From: Oscillospiraceae bacterium HV4-5-C5C
GTDB taxonomy: Bacteria; Bacillota; Clostridia; Saccharofermentanales; Fastidiosipilaceae
Reading direction: 5' to 3'
Assembly: GCA_012034405.1 (NCBI GenBank)
Contig: JAAVLZ010000020.1
Span: forward strand, 1 to 56,354
Length of the DNA stretch: 56,354 bases
In this document: piece by piece, positions 1 through 9,293 of the stretch
Position numbering within the stretch: position 1 is the first letter of the stretch
Layout: every line of letters starts with the position of its first letter
Program-made: the position numbers and the translations under genes
Notes under the pieces: model-generated
What the model was told of the DNA's origin: nothing
What the model saw: only the letters and a program-made list of their open reading frames with translations
The model's database searches: none

Positions 1-278
1 CCATCATATCACACGTCAGTCGCTTGTCTACGTTGTTTTTTCTCAGGCTTTATGGGCCGGGTTTTGCCCCATTTTATCGCACTTTTGATGCTATCTAAGT
101 TACTCTTGCTAATTCTTTACCCGTTTGCATTTACTTTTTCATTTCAGCGCAATTTTCCGGCCTTCAAACTACACACAGGCGGAAGCTATGCTCAGGCATA
201 AGACTATGCTCGGGCTGAAATCAAGCCGGGATATCACCAGTCAAACCTGGCAATCCCCGGGCTGGTCCCGGATACCAT
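1..278. other. Left-edge region without a supported gene
   Basis: No reading frame here has a ribosome binding site and a recognisable product. The reading frame beginning near 125 runs into the coding region of the HIT gene on the other strand and looks like a shadow. The stretch lies downstream of hinT, and no clear U-tract terminator was found. A G/C-rich imperfect inverted repeat near 205-235 may be a weak hairpin. Confidence 0.5.
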
Positions 279-662
279 TCAAACCAGTTTATCTGGCAAC
301 TGGCGACCGCCCAACAGATGGATATGCAGGTGCTGCACACTCTGTCCCGCTTGAGGACCGCAATTATTGATCAGCCGGAAACCCCGATCAGGTTGATTCA
401 GGCTGTACTCATCAGCCAGAATCCTGACTGCCTCCAGCAAAGCCGCCATATCCTTTTTAGCATCCGCCGCCGCAACCGGATCCGGGCCGCTGGCCGCAGC
501 TGCCAGCTCCAGCGCGTCGCCGTAATGGTGGCGCGGGACGATCAAAATATGAACCGGAGCCAAAGGATTCAGGTCCTTAAAAGCCACCACCCGTTCATTT
601 TCCAAGACCTTTTGAGAAGGTATCTGACCCTCCGCGATCCGGCAAAAAATACAGTCCTGCAT
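279..662 (-). CDS. hinT: HIT-family purine nucleotide phosphoramidase (HinT-like)
   Basis: A 127-residue protein with an N-terminal CIFCRIAEG segment, the nucleotide-contacting VAFKDLNPLAPVHILIVPR strand and the histidine triad HLHIHLLGG near the C terminus. HIT proteins of this branch hydrolyse AMP-NH2-type purine phosphoramidates in the cytosol. Length matches the family. The ATG at 662 follows AAGGGGGA, which overlaps the alaS stop codon; only 12 bases separate the two genes, so they are probably co-transcribed and translationally linked. The two N-terminal cysteines fit the zinc-binding subgroup common in bacteria. The physiological substrate is unknown for most members. Identification is secure at family level. 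Confidence 0.95.
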   Translation of the reverse strand: MQDCIFCRIAEGQIPSQKVLENERVVAFKDLNPLAPVHILIVPRHHYGDALELAAAASGPDPVAAADAKKDMAALLEAVRILADEYSLNQPDRGFRLINNCGPQAGQSVQHLHIHLLGGRQLPDKLV

Positions 663-674
663 TGCCTGTCCCCC

Positions 675-3338
675 TTAGTGCTTTAATTGCAGCAACGCCT
701 CAACTTCAGCCGCTGCCATAGCATCAGACACCTTGCTTACATCTTTACCGCCGGCCTGAGCCATATCCGGACGCCCGCCGCCGTTACCGCCCGCGGTCTG
801 AGCGGCGACCTTGATCAATTTACCGCAGTGAATACCTGCTTTAACGGCTTCCCCGGACGCCATAGCCACCAGTTGTACCCGTCCGTCCAGAATAGCCGCC
901 AATAAAATAACCGCAGGTGCCAGGCTGTCCCTCAACATAGCGGCCATATCCCGCAAAGCATCCGCCGAGGCCACTTCAACCTCCGCTGTCAACAGGTGAA
1001 CGCCATCAATATCTTTAGCTGATTCTTTCAGCTTTTCGGCTTTTTGACCCGCCGCACGGTTTTCCAGATTCTGCAGTTCCCGCGTCAGGCGCCGGAGCTC
1101 ATTCAGGTTATTTTGTACCCTGGCTTTGAGATCACTGGGCGTAGTCTTAAGGTCAGTCGCCAGATCCTGTACGGTATCCTGTAACCCCTGGGTCAGCCGT
1201 AAAGCCGCGTGGCCGGTTACAGCCTCTATCCGCCTGACCCCTGACGCCACCGAAGACTCAGAAAGAATATAAAAGCTACCTGCTTGAGAGGTATGCGTCA
1301 GGTGCGTACCGCCGCAGAGCTCACGGCTGTAATCCCCCATGGAAACCACTCTGACCTTATCCTTATATTTTTCATTAAATAGGGCCATCGCGCCGCTGGC
1401 TTTAGCTTCCTCCAGTGACATGACCTGAGTGGTAACCGGATAATCAGCCAAGATAGCCTCATTGACCAGCTGTGCTACCTGCCTCAATTCTTCCGCAGTC
1501 AGAGGCTGGAAGTGCGTAAAGTCAAAACGCAGATGCTGAGGGTTAACTTCAGATCCGGCCTGGGTTACGTGGCTGCCCAGGACAGTCCGCAGAGCTTTAT
1601 GCAGCAGGTGGGTACAGCTATGATTGCGGGCGGTATCCCAGCGGGAGGGCGCGTCGACTTTCAACTGAAGCGATTGAGCATTCAGCAGCAAACCCTGCCG
1701 CACAACTGCGGCATGCAGATACAAGCCTTCCGCGGTTTTGCGTGTTTCCTGAATTTCTGCCTGGCAAGTATCAGTAGCAGCCAGACCGCGATCGCCTACC
1801 TGACCGCCGCTCTCGGCATAAAATGGGGTACGGTCAAAGATCAGCAGAACCTCACTGCCTTCTACCGCAGAAGGCACAGCCTGGTACTGATCCGTATCCT
1901 CATCTTTCTGCAGAATCATCAAGAGCTCAGACGATTCCTCCAGGGAATCATAGCCGTCAAATACCGTAGCTGGCAGGCTGGCGGTTTCAGCCGGCAGACT
2001 GCGGTCACTCCAGGCCGACCCCCCCCGCGCTTTTAAGGCTGCCCGGGCTTGGTTCCGCTGATTTTTCATCTGCTCGTCAAAGCCGTCTTTATCTACCGTC
2101 AGGCCGGCCTCAGCAGCTATTTCCCGGGTCAGATCAAACGGAAAGCCGTAGGTGTCATGAAGTAAAAAGACTTCCTTGCCTTCCAGCTCTGTCTGTCCCT
2201 GGGCTCTGGCTTGCTGGATTTTTTCATCCAGAATCACACTGCCCTGCTTGATAGTACGGGCAAAGCGTTCTTCTTCCCGTGCGATCACCTGCAGGATGTA
2301 ATCTTTCCGCTCGGCCAATTCAGGATAAGCTGTCTCCGACTCCTTTATTACAATCGGCGTCAGCTCATTCAAGAAGGGGCGGTCGACACCCAGAAGACGG
2401 CCATAACGGGCAGCCCGGCGCAGCAGCCGCCGTAAAACATAGCCCCGGCCTTCATTGGATGGCAGGATACCGTCAGAAATCATCATCGTGGTACTGCGAA
2501 TATGGTCGGTTATGACCCGGATAGCCACATCAGTCTGATGATCCTGATCGTATTTGACACCCGCGATCTCACAGACCTTATTCAATACCGCCCGCACCGT
2601 GTCAGTTTCAAACAGGTTGTCTACATCCTGCATAATGCAGGCCAGTCTTTCCAGGCCGGCACCGGTGTCAATGTTTTTTTGCTTCAGAGGCAGGTAGGTG
2701 CCATCTGCCTGGCGGTCAAACTGGCTGAAAACCAGATTCCAGAATTCAATGAAGCGATCACAGTCGCAGGTCACACCACAATTGTCTTTGCCGCAGCCAT
2801 GTTCAATACCGCGATCATAAAAGATCTCCGAGCAAGGACCGCAGGGACCGGTGCCATGTTCCCAAAAGTTATCCTCCTTGCCCAGACGGGTAATGTGGCT
2901 CTCCGGCAAGCCGACGGTATGATGCCACAAATCATAAGCCTCATCATCGTCAAGATACACAGTCACGTGAATCCGTTCCGGATCCATTTTGAAGACATCT
3001 GTCACCAGTTCCCAGGCCCAGGGAATCACTTCTTTTTTAAAGTAGTCCCCAAAGCTGAAGTTGCCCAGCATTTCAAAGTAAGTACCATGTCGCGCGGTAT
3101 GTCCGACCCGCTCAATATCCGGCGTCCGGATACATTTTTGACAGGTGGTCACACGGGTCCTTGGAGGTGTCTGCGCGCCCGTGAAATATGGTTTTAACGG
3201 CGTCATGCCGGCATTAATAAGCAGCACGGACGGATCATTGTGTGGCACCAGCGAAAAACTGGGCAGACGCAGATGCCCCTTTGATTCAAAAAAGCTCAGG
3301 TATTTCTCCCGGATTTCATTCAATCCCATAGATTCCAT
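675..3338 (-). CDS. alaS: Alanyl-tRNA synthetase
   Basis: Charges tRNA-Ala with alanine and hydrolyses mischarged Ser/Gly-tRNA. About 887 residues from the ATG at 3338, matching the bacterial length. An upstream in-frame start at 3410 would add a poorly conserved tail; the 3338 ATG has GGAAGG about 11 bases before it, though the ATG at 3329 is also possible. Visible parts: class II catalytic core starting GLNEIREKYLSFFESKGH, the RVTTCQKCIRTPDIERVGHT motif 1 region, the editing domain with HSCTHLLH and CGGTHL zinc ligands, and a C-terminal coiled coil plus C-Ala domain ending GGGRPDMAQAGG. No T-box leader is visible upstream. Followed closely by hinT. Confidence 0.98.
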   Translation of the reverse strand: MESMGLNEIREKYLSFFESKGHLRLPSFSLVPHNDPSVLLINAGMTPLKPYFTGAQTPPRTRVTTCQKCIRTPDIERVGHTARHGTYFEMLGNFSFGDYFKKEVIPWAWELVTDVFKMDPERIHVTVYLDDDEAYDLWHHTVGLPESHITRLGKEDNFWEHGTGPCGPCSEIFYDRGIEHGCGKDNCGVTCDCDRFIEFWNLVFSQFDRQADGTYLPLKQKNIDTGAGLERLACIMQDVDNLFETDTVRAVLNKVCEIAGVKYDQDHQTDVAIRVITDHIRSTTMMISDGILPSNEGRGYVLRRLLRRAARYGRLLGVDRPFLNELTPIVIKESETAYPELAERKDYILQVIAREEERFARTIKQGSVILDEKIQQARAQGQTELEGKEVFLLHDTYGFPFDLTREIAAEAGLTVDKDGFDEQMKNQRNQARAALKARGGSAWSDRSLPAETASLPATVFDGYDSLEESSELLMILQKDEDTDQYQAVPSAVEGSEVLLIFDRTPFYAESGGQVGDRGLAATDTCQAEIQETRKTAEGLYLHAAVVRQGLLLNAQSLQLKVDAPSRWDTARNHSCTHLLHKALRTVLGSHVTQAGSEVNPQHLRFDFTHFQPLTAEELRQVAQLVNEAILADYPVTTQVMSLEEAKASGAMALFNEKYKDKVRVVSMGDYSRELCGGTHLTHTSQAGSFYILSESSVASGVRRIEAVTGHAALRLTQGLQDTVQDLATDLKTTPSDLKARVQNNLNELRRLTRELQNLENRAAGQKAEKLKESAKDIDGVHLLTAEVEVASADALRDMAAMLRDSLAPAVILLAAILDGRVQLVAMASGEAVKAGIHCGKLIKVAAQTAGGNGGGRPDMAQAGGKDVSKVSDAMAAAEVEALLQLKH

Positions 3339-3438
3339 AAAAAGTAATTCCTTCCCTGCTGCCGGGGGCAATATACGCTGGTGTCTGGCACAAGGCGGCA
3401 GCACCCCCACTCCGGCTCGTCATAAGCTTGCAGGCGCT

Positions 3439-3467
3439 ATTTTAGCGCAATTTCATAATTTGCTCAA
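3439..3467 (-). promoter_or_regulatory. Sigma-70-type promoter for alaS
   Basis: On the minus strand the hexamers TTGAGC (3467-3462) and TAAAAT (3444-3439) are separated by exactly 17 bases, about 100 bases upstream of the alaS start. It overlaps, in opposite orientation, a candidate promoter for the DUF2298 gene. Confidence 0.65.
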
Positions 3468-3488
3468 TCATGCTAAACTACTTAGGAT
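3460..3488 (+). promoter_or_regulatory. Candidate promoter for the DUF2298 gene
   Basis: TTGCTC (3460-3465) and TAGGAT (3483-3488) are 17 bases apart. The match is weaker than for the overlapping alaS promoter. A shifted TATAGT at 3488-3493 is an alternative -10 but would need a 22-base spacer. Confidence 0.4.
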
Positions 3489-3543
3489 ATAGTAACCGCA
3501 AGCCAACTGACGTTTTAGCGGCTTCTGTTCGGAGGTACATCAT

Positions 3544-6183
3544 ATGAAGCAGGCAACTTCTGTTCGCCATTCTTCAAAACACGGCCGTCATGGACTCCCT
3601 GACCTCGTCCTGCTGCTCCTGCCGCTGGCAGCTATGCTGCCCTGGCTGCTTATTCCGAAAGGAGACCAGCTGATCTGGTTACGCTGGCTGGGCGGTATGT
3701 TATTGCCGACTTTGGCTATCTGGCCGCTGGGTCATCGCTTGTTCCGGCGCAATGCCGCGCTGTCGTTTACCTTTTCACTGGCCCTGGGGCCGCTGCTGCT
3801 GAGCTTTATTTCCTGGACCGGCGCTTATCTGCATTTTTTACCCTTTACGACACCAATCCTGTGGCTGATTCTCTTAGCCCTTGCAGGCTTATTCTGGAGC
3901 CGCAAAGCCTGGCGCCGGCAGTTGAGAGAAGATTTGTTAAGGGCGGACGGATACCGGCCGCTGCTTTTCTTTTTATGTATTTTTATCCTGGCTTATGGTG
4001 CCTGGAGTTTTGTCAGGGGACAAATACCCAATGCTGACGGTCTGGAAAAATTTATGGACTATGGGTATATGATGTCGCTGTGGCGCAGTCGCTATTTACC
4101 TGCAGCAGATATGTGGATGGCCGGTAAGTCTATCAACTACTACTATTACGGGCAGTTTTTCTACACCCTGCTGGGAAAACTGGTCGGACTGGCTCCGCGC
4201 AAAACATATAATCTGGCTGTAGCTTCCAGTTTTGCATACTTTTTAACCCTGAGTGCCGCCCTGGGATACCAGCTGGCCGGCTTGTCCGGACTGAGCGGCC
4301 TTCGCCTGAAACTGAGGCAGTACAGTCAGGCCATCCTGACCGCTTTTTTTGCAGGGATTGCAGGTAACAGTCAGGCTTTTTTTTATGCTGACAATGCGCC
4401 GGGACGTGTACTCATAGACTTTCTGAACGCGCATGGCTTCAATCTGGGCACCACCGGCAGCTGGTACTTTTCTAATGCTACCCGCTTTATTGGCTATAAT
4501 CCGGCTACCAATGACAAGACCATTCATGAATTTCCCTATTATTCGTTCCTGGTTGCAGACCTGCACGCCCATGTGATCAATACCCTTTTTGTCCTGCTGT
4601 TTTTAGGTTTGCTGATCAGCTATTTCAGTCTCAGGGACGATCAGGCAACCGCGGCCAAACCCGCTGCTGGCGCAGGCAGGCGCCGCCCCTCTCTCCCGCG
4701 CCGGCCTGCCAGATCCTTGTTACTGAACTGGATCCGCCGGCACATCAAGGATACTGACTTCATCTATTCGTTCTTTTTTGCTCTGCTATTATCTGTTTTT
4801 ATGATGGGGAATTTCTGGGACTTTGCCATCTATTTTGTTGTGCTGATATTTGTCCGGCTGGCTATGTCCCCGTCCCGGCCGTTTAAGGAGCTGCGCTTCC
4901 AGTCAGTTTTGTTGCTCATTGTGCAGTTTGTACTGGTCTTTATTCCGTTTCTGACCGTCAGTCAACCGCTGCTGGCGTTGCTGCTCATGTTCGCGGCTTA
5001 TCTTTTCAGCTATTTCCTGGCCTTTTTGCTGCGCGACCCGCTCTTAGATAAAGGTCGCCAGCTGGTAGGCATTTTTACCGCCGCCCATCTCTTCAGTCTG
5101 CCCTTCAACTGGAATTTTGAACCCATCGCCAAGACCCTGGCCCTGGCTGAAGATCATACCCCGCTCTGGCAATTACTGGTCCTCTGGGGCCCTCAGCTGC
5201 TGCTGGGCTTTATCTTGCTGATCTCCTGCCTGAGACAGCTCAGCCGCGGCCAGGGACGCCTGCCGGCCAGTGATCGCCTGTCATTGTGGTTCCTGCTCTG
5301 CGCAGTTGGCTTGATCCTGGCTCCGGAAGTCATATACGTCGTTGACATCTATGAAAACTCCTATGCCCGCGCCAACACCATGTTCAAGTTTACCTACCAG
5401 GCGTTCATTTTGCTGGCTCTGGTTATGGCAGATACCCTGCCAAGATTGTTTGACCGCGCTTTAAGCCGCTATCAGCAACTGGCGCCGGACGCTGTCAGGA
5501 CTGAAGCCGGTACGTCCCATCGTCAAGCCATCAAAGCCTCCGCTGCCAGGTCAAAGCGGCCCTGGCACAAGGTAATCACAGCGTTCGTCCCGCTGCTGCT
5601 GGCCGTACTGCTGCTGCTACCCCCCGCCTGGTACCCGTTTGAAGCCAGCGGCCAATGGATACCCGGCTGGTCTGAGTCTGATTATCGCGGTCTGGATGCG
5701 GCCATTTGGATGGAAACGGCTACCGACACCAGCGCCACCATCCAGGACACCCAGTACGAGTATGATCTGAGCGGCGACTACGCCGCCATTGAATGGTTCA
5801 ATCAAAATGTCAGCGGTCAACCGGTTATCGTGGAAGCAGCCGGCTGGTCATACACCCATTTTAACCGCATTTCAGCTTATACCGGTTTACCGGCTGTGTT
5901 GGGCTGGGAAACGCATGAGTGGCTTTGGCGTACCTCAAAAGAGACGCCCAATGCCTATCAGCAGGTCATCTATCCGCTACAGCAGGCTATCCAGGCTTTT
6001 TATGAAAACACCGCGGACCAGGCAGCTTTTATTCAGGAGCATCAGATCGCCTATATTGTAGTGGGCGAACTGGAAACGATCCGTTACCCAAATCTGGATC
6101 GCAGTGAGTTGGAAAGCCTGGGTACAGTGGTGTTCCGGCAAGGAGTTACAGAGATCATTGCGGTTAACAGTTCCGGGACATAA
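3544..6183 (+). CDS. DUF2298-family polytopic membrane protein (YYY domain)
   Basis: An 879-residue integral membrane protein with many hydrophobic segments from residue 20 to about 690 and a soluble C-terminal tail. It carries the family hallmark run of tyrosines (KSINYYYYGQFF, about residue 195) and the NATRFIGYNPATNDKTIHEFP and DLHAH segments, which support the chlorinating-bacteria/archaea YYY membrane protein family. The fold resembles GT-C glycosyltransferases with acidic and histidine residues in outer loops, so a cell-envelope glycosyl-transfer role is possible but unproven. The ATG is preceded by GGAGG. It is divergent from alaS and followed by a strong terminator, so it appears monocistronic. 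Confidence 0.85.
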   Translation: MKQATSVRHSSKHGRHGLPDLVLLLLPLAAMLPWLLIPKGDQLIWLRWLGGMLLPTLAIWPLGHRLFRRNAALSFTFSLALGPLLLSFISWTGAYLHFLPFTTPILWLILLALAGLFWSRKAWRRQLREDLLRADGYRPLLFFLCIFILAYGAWSFVRGQIPNADGLEKFMDYGYMMSLWRSRYLPAADMWMAGKSINYYYYGQFFYTLLGKLVGLAPRKTYNLAVASSFAYFLTLSAALGYQLAGLSGLSGLRLKLRQYSQAILTAFFAGIAGNSQAFFYADNAPGRVLIDFLNAHGFNLGTTGSWYFSNATRFIGYNPATNDKTIHEFPYYSFLVADLHAHVINTLFVLLFLGLLISYFSLRDDQATAAKPAAGAGRRRPSLPRRPARSLLLNWIRRHIKDTDFIYSFFFALLLSVFMMGNFWDFAIYFVVLIFVRLAMSPSRPFKELRFQSVLLLIVQFVLVFIPFLTVSQPLLALLLMFAAYLFSYFLAFLLRDPLLDKGRQLVGIFTAAHLFSLPFNWNFEPIAKTLALAEDHTPLWQLLVLWGPQLLLGFILLISCLRQLSRGQGRLPASDRLSLWFLLCAVGLILAPEVIYVVDIYENSYARANTMFKFTYQAFILLALVMADTLPRLFDRALSRYQQLAPDAVRTEAGTSHRQAIKASAARSKRPWHKVITAFVPLLLAVLLLLPPAWYPFEASGQWIPGWSESDYRGLDAAIWMETATDTSATIQDTQYEYDLSGDYAAIEWFNQNVSGQPVIVEAAGWSYTHFNRISAYTGLPAVLGWETHEWLWRTSKETPNAYQQVIYPLQQAIQAFYENTADQAAFIQEHQIAYIVVGELETIRYPNLDRSELESLGTVVFRQGVTEIIAVNSSGT

Positions 6184-6250
6184 ATCCCGGTGTGGTCTGA
6201 CTGAGCCTTACTGTGACAGCTTTACAGATCGCTTGAGGTCGAAACGAAAA

Positions 6251-6285
6251 ACGCGGCGTTTGCTGAAACAAACGCCGCGTTTTTA
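6251..6285. terminator. Bidirectional intrinsic terminator
   Basis: A 12-bp perfect inverted repeat (ACGCGGCGTTTG, 6251-6262, with its complement at 6269-6280) has a 6-base loop, T-rich DNA to the right and an A-run to the left. It sits between the convergent DUF2298 gene and serA and can stop both. Confidence 0.92.
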
Positions 6286-6337
6286 TTTCTTGCCTGCCGT
6301 AAGCACTGGTGGGGCATTAAGAGCTGGTTGACGCAGC

Positions 6338-7951
6338 TCAGCCTAAATGCAATTCAGACAACCGTCTGACTCCGGGTAAAGCCTTTATTAGATTCTGTAC
6401 TTGCTGGTCAACCGGTTTATCTAAGCCCAGCAGGGCCTCAGCCCGGCGGGATCCGGGCTTACTGGCCCAGTGCAGGGTTTCTATATTGATGCCCGCTTCG
6501 CCCAGCGCTGTACCGACCCGTCCGATGACGCCAGGCACATCGTCATTTTGTACGGCCAGGATGTACGGAGAAATGGTAAAGTCTACCTGATAGCCGTAAA
6601 AATCCGTCAGCAGTGCCGTATGGTCACTTAACACGGTTCCGCTGACGCTTAATGTTTTTTCCTGGTTGCAGAATCTGACCGTTATCAGATTTTCAAAGCG
6701 GGGCGGATTACCCAGCTTTTTTTCGCTTATCGTGATGCCCATTTCCTCCACCCGCTGCTTTACGTTGACAAACGTAATACGGTTTTCCGACAAAGGGGTC
6801 AAAAAGCCTTTTAAAACGGATAGGGTCAGCAAAGCTGTTTCTTCTCTCACCAGACTGCCTGAATACTCAATGGCAATTTCCTTCAGCGGCTGAGTTTCAG
6901 TCTGCACGTAAATGGAACCCAATTTTTCCGCCAGATCAACAAAGGGCGCCATTTCCTCAATGGAACCGCCAATCCTGGGCAGATTAATGGCTGCGACCAA
7001 TTCACCGTTCAGCACCCGCAGGATGGCATCAGCGACTTCAGCAGAGACCGCGGTGCTGGCTTCCTTTGTGGACGCCCCGATATGCGGTGTGATGATGACT
7101 TGCGGCAGCTCCAGCAGTGGGTTTTGATAGTGCTGGGTACCGGGTTCAGCTGCTGTGTCCGGCTCCTGGGTTAATACATCAATGGCCGCGCCGGCTACTT
7201 GCCCGCTTTTAAGGTTGTCATACAAAGCTGCCTCATCCAGCAGACCGCCTCTGGCGGCGTTGACAATACGGACGCCCTTTTTGCATAAGGCCTGTCTTTC
7301 CCGGCTGAGAATATTGACCGTTTCCTTTGTCTTGGGGGTGTGCAGGGTGATTAAATCCGCCTGCGGCAGCAGTTCTTCCAGCGTCCCGATCCGTTCAATA
7401 CCCAGGCGTTCAAAGCGCTCGGGCGCCACATACTGATCATAACCGATGACCCGCATCCCCAGACCCTTTAGCTTCCTGGCCACAATTGATCCGATACGGC
7501 CTAAACCGATAACCGCTGCGGTTTTGCCTTCCATTTCACTGCCTGACAGCAAGGCTTTCCTGAAGTCGTCCTGATGGGCCCGGGCATTAGCCAGGCAGAT
7601 AGGCCGGAATAAATTGCAGGCCAGCGCCACGGCTAATTCCCCCGCCGCCATATTGTTGGCTTGCGGCGTATTCACGACCACAATGCCCTGGCGTGTACAC
7701 GCCTCTATGTTAATATTATCTACACCGACACCGGCGCGGCCGATAACCTTCAAGCGTCTGGCTGCGGCGACCACCTTTTCACTGACATGTGTCGCAGATC
7801 TAACGATCAGGGCGTCATAGCCAGCAATACAGGCGAGTAACTGTTCCTCTGACAGGCCGTTGGCGGTATCAACCTCACAGCCGGCCTCCCTTAGCTGCTT
7901 TAAGCCGTTTTCGCCCAGCTTATCCGCCACCATGATTCTAAACTCAGTCAT
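6338..7951 (-). CDS. serA: D-3-phosphoglycerate dehydrogenase
   Basis: First step of phosphorylated serine biosynthesis: oxidises 3-phosphoglycerate with NAD. 537 residues, the long form: catalytic domain, Rossmann NAD domain (AAVIGLGRIGSIVARKLKGLG), an ASB-type intervening domain, and a C-terminal ACT domain (ILAVQNDDVPGVIGRVGTAL) that usually gives serine feedback. Catalytic Arg, Glu and His lie in NAARGGLLDE, DVLTQEP and ITPHIGAST. The ATG at 7951 is chosen because GGGGG lies 5 bases upstream; a TTG at 7966 would overlap the preceding gene. It lies directly behind the class V aminotransferase, so the two form a serine operon. Confidence 0.97.
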   Translation of the reverse strand: MTEFRIMVADKLGENGLKQLREAGCEVDTANGLSEEQLLACIAGYDALIVRSATHVSEKVVAAARRLKVIGRAGVGVDNINIEACTRQGIVVVNTPQANNMAAGELAVALACNLFRPICLANARAHQDDFRKALLSGSEMEGKTAAVIGLGRIGSIVARKLKGLGMRVIGYDQYVAPERFERLGIERIGTLEELLPQADLITLHTPKTKETVNILSRERQALCKKGVRIVNAARGGLLDEAALYDNLKSGQVAGAAIDVLTQEPDTAAEPGTQHYQNPLLELPQVIITPHIGASTKEASTAVSAEVADAILRVLNGELVAAINLPRIGGSIEEMAPFVDLAEKLGSIYVQTETQPLKEIAIEYSGSLVREETALLTLSVLKGFLTPLSENRITFVNVKQRVEEMGITISEKKLGNPPRFENLITVRFCNQEKTLSVSGTVLSDHTALLTDFYGYQVDFTISPYILAVQNDDVPGVIGRVGTALGEAGINIETLHWASKPGSRRAEALLGLDKPVDQQVQNLIKALPGVRRLSELHLG

Positions 7952-7966
7952 GTCTACCCCCATCAA

Positions 7967-9040
7967 TCATAAATCAGCGCAAATATCATCCATCGTGAGC
8001 AGCAGCGCTTCCAGATCCGCCCGGCTGCAATCCGCCATATGAGCAATGCGGAAAGTCTTGTTTTTTAAAGGTCCGTAGCCGTTGGAAATCTGATATCCCT
8101 GCTGACCCAGGCGGCGATTTAACTCTGCCACATCGATCCCCCGCGTGTTACTTATACAAGTCACGGTAGCCGAAAGATGGCCGGGATCCGCAAAGAGCGC
8201 AAAATGATCCGTTGCCCAGGCCCGGGTCCGTTCTGCCAGCTCCGTATGTCTGGCAAAGCGCTGTTCCAAGCCTTCCGCCAGGATACGGTCAAGCTGATAG
8301 TCCAGCGCAAAATAGTGAGCCAGTGACGGGGTGCTGGGATACTGAAACGGTTTCTCCTTGACAAACTTAGCTAATCTGACATAGTCAAAATAAAACCCAC
8401 GGTGCTTGACGGTTTCAGCCCGTTTTAAAGCCCGCTCACTGACGGAAGCAAGGGATAATCCCGGCGGCAGGCCCAGGCATTTTTGCGAAGATGAGATACA
8501 GATATCAATACCCAGACGATCAACCTCTATCTTGGCGCCGCCCAGAGAAGACACACAGTCAACCGCCCAGTACACCTCCGGAAATTCAGCCATTACTTCC
8601 GCTAAAACCTCAAGGTCATTGGCCACTCCGGTAGAGGTTTCATTATGGGTAATGGTCACCAGGTCATAGCGGCCACTCTGCAGGGCTGCTCTGATCTGCT
8701 CCGGAGGGGTCGCCTGTCCTAATGGTACCTCGTACAGGTCAGCCGGAACCTCATTATATTCACAGAGCTCATACCAGCGTTTGCCAAAAGCACCGACAGA
8801 AAATACCGCGGTCCGCTTAGCGCAAAAGGAACGGACTGCCCCTTCCATTAAACCGGTGCCGGAAGAGGTTGAAAGAACAATCAGATTTTTGGTGTACATG
8901 AGGGTCTGAAGCTTTTGGGATATCCGTGCCTGTAAATCCGCAGCCTCTTTGCCGCGGTGGCCGATCATCGGTGTGGCCATACGGTCAAGCACCTCTGGAC
9001 AAACTTCAACGGGTCCGGGAATAAAAAGACGTTTGTGCAT
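7967..9040 (-). CDS. Class V aminotransferase, probable phosphoserine aminotransferase
   Basis: A 357-residue PLP-dependent fold-type I enzyme of the alanine-glyoxylate/serine-pyruvate aminotransferase branch. Visible: FIPGPVEVCPEVL at the N terminus, the substrate/PLP loop STSSGTGLMEGA, THNETSTG, the PLP-contacting Asp of WAVDCVSSLGG and the Schiff-base lysine in SSSQKCLGLPPG. In several clostridia and archaea this family replaces SerC, making phosphoserine from 3-phosphohydroxypyruvate. The position immediately upstream of serA supports that role here; alanine:glyoxylate transamination is the main alternative. RBS GGAAGG precedes the ATG. A leader of about 120 bases separates it from its promoter. 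Confidence 0.88.
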   Translation of the reverse strand: MHKRLFIPGPVEVCPEVLDRMATPMIGHRGKEAADLQARISQKLQTLMYTKNLIVLSTSSGTGLMEGAVRSFCAKRTAVFSVGAFGKRWYELCEYNEVPADLYEVPLGQATPPEQIRAALQSGRYDLVTITHNETSTGVANDLEVLAEVMAEFPEVYWAVDCVSSLGGAKIEVDRLGIDICISSSQKCLGLPPGLSLASVSERALKRAETVKHRGFYFDYVRLAKFVKEKPFQYPSTPSLAHYFALDYQLDRILAEGLEQRFARHTELAERTRAWATDHFALFADPGHLSATVTCISNTRGIDVAELNRRLGQQGYQISNGYGPLKNKTFRIAHMADCSRADLEALLLTMDDICADL

Positions 9041-9168
9041 CCTACACTACCTTCCTTAACAAGTCATTTATGTCTATGCTTCAGGGAGACCGCGGGCCAG
9101 GAATTTACGTCTTTCCGGCATACCGACAAGTTCTAGAGTCCACTTCGGACCAAAGACTTATTTTAAAT

Positions 9169-9196
9169 AATATACTGATGCAAATACTAAAGTCAA
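9169..9196 (-). promoter_or_regulatory. Promoter for the serine biosynthesis operon
   Basis: TTGACT (9196-9191) and TATATT (9174-9169) on the minus strand are 16 bases apart, giving a leader of about 120 bases before the aminotransferase start. The leader contains a small GTCC-GAAGT-GGAC hairpin but no T-box consensus. Confidence 0.65.
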
Positions 9197-9238
9197 GCTG
9201 GCAGGGATTTTTAAGCTGTTTACACCCATAAAACTGAC

Positions 9239-9272
9239 AAAAAACGGCCCTGCCGGGGGGGCAGGACCGTTC
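9239..9272 (-). terminator. Intrinsic terminator after the PP2C-LysM gene
   Basis: On the minus strand an almost perfect stem (AACGGTCCTGCC with GGCAGGGCCGTT) around a C-rich loop is followed by six T residues, about 20 bases past the stop codon at 9294. Confidence 0.9.
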
Positions 9273-9293
9273 TGGAAACAGCCGGGCTGACGC

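Noticed and set aside
2502-3197. 231-codon plus-strand frame
   Set aside because: Antisense of alaS, whose protein is clearly conserved on the minus strand.
3339-3543. T-box leader upstream of alaS
   Set aside because: The conserved GGTGG-type antiterminator sequence and specifier stem are not present; a normal promoter sits about 100 bases upstream.
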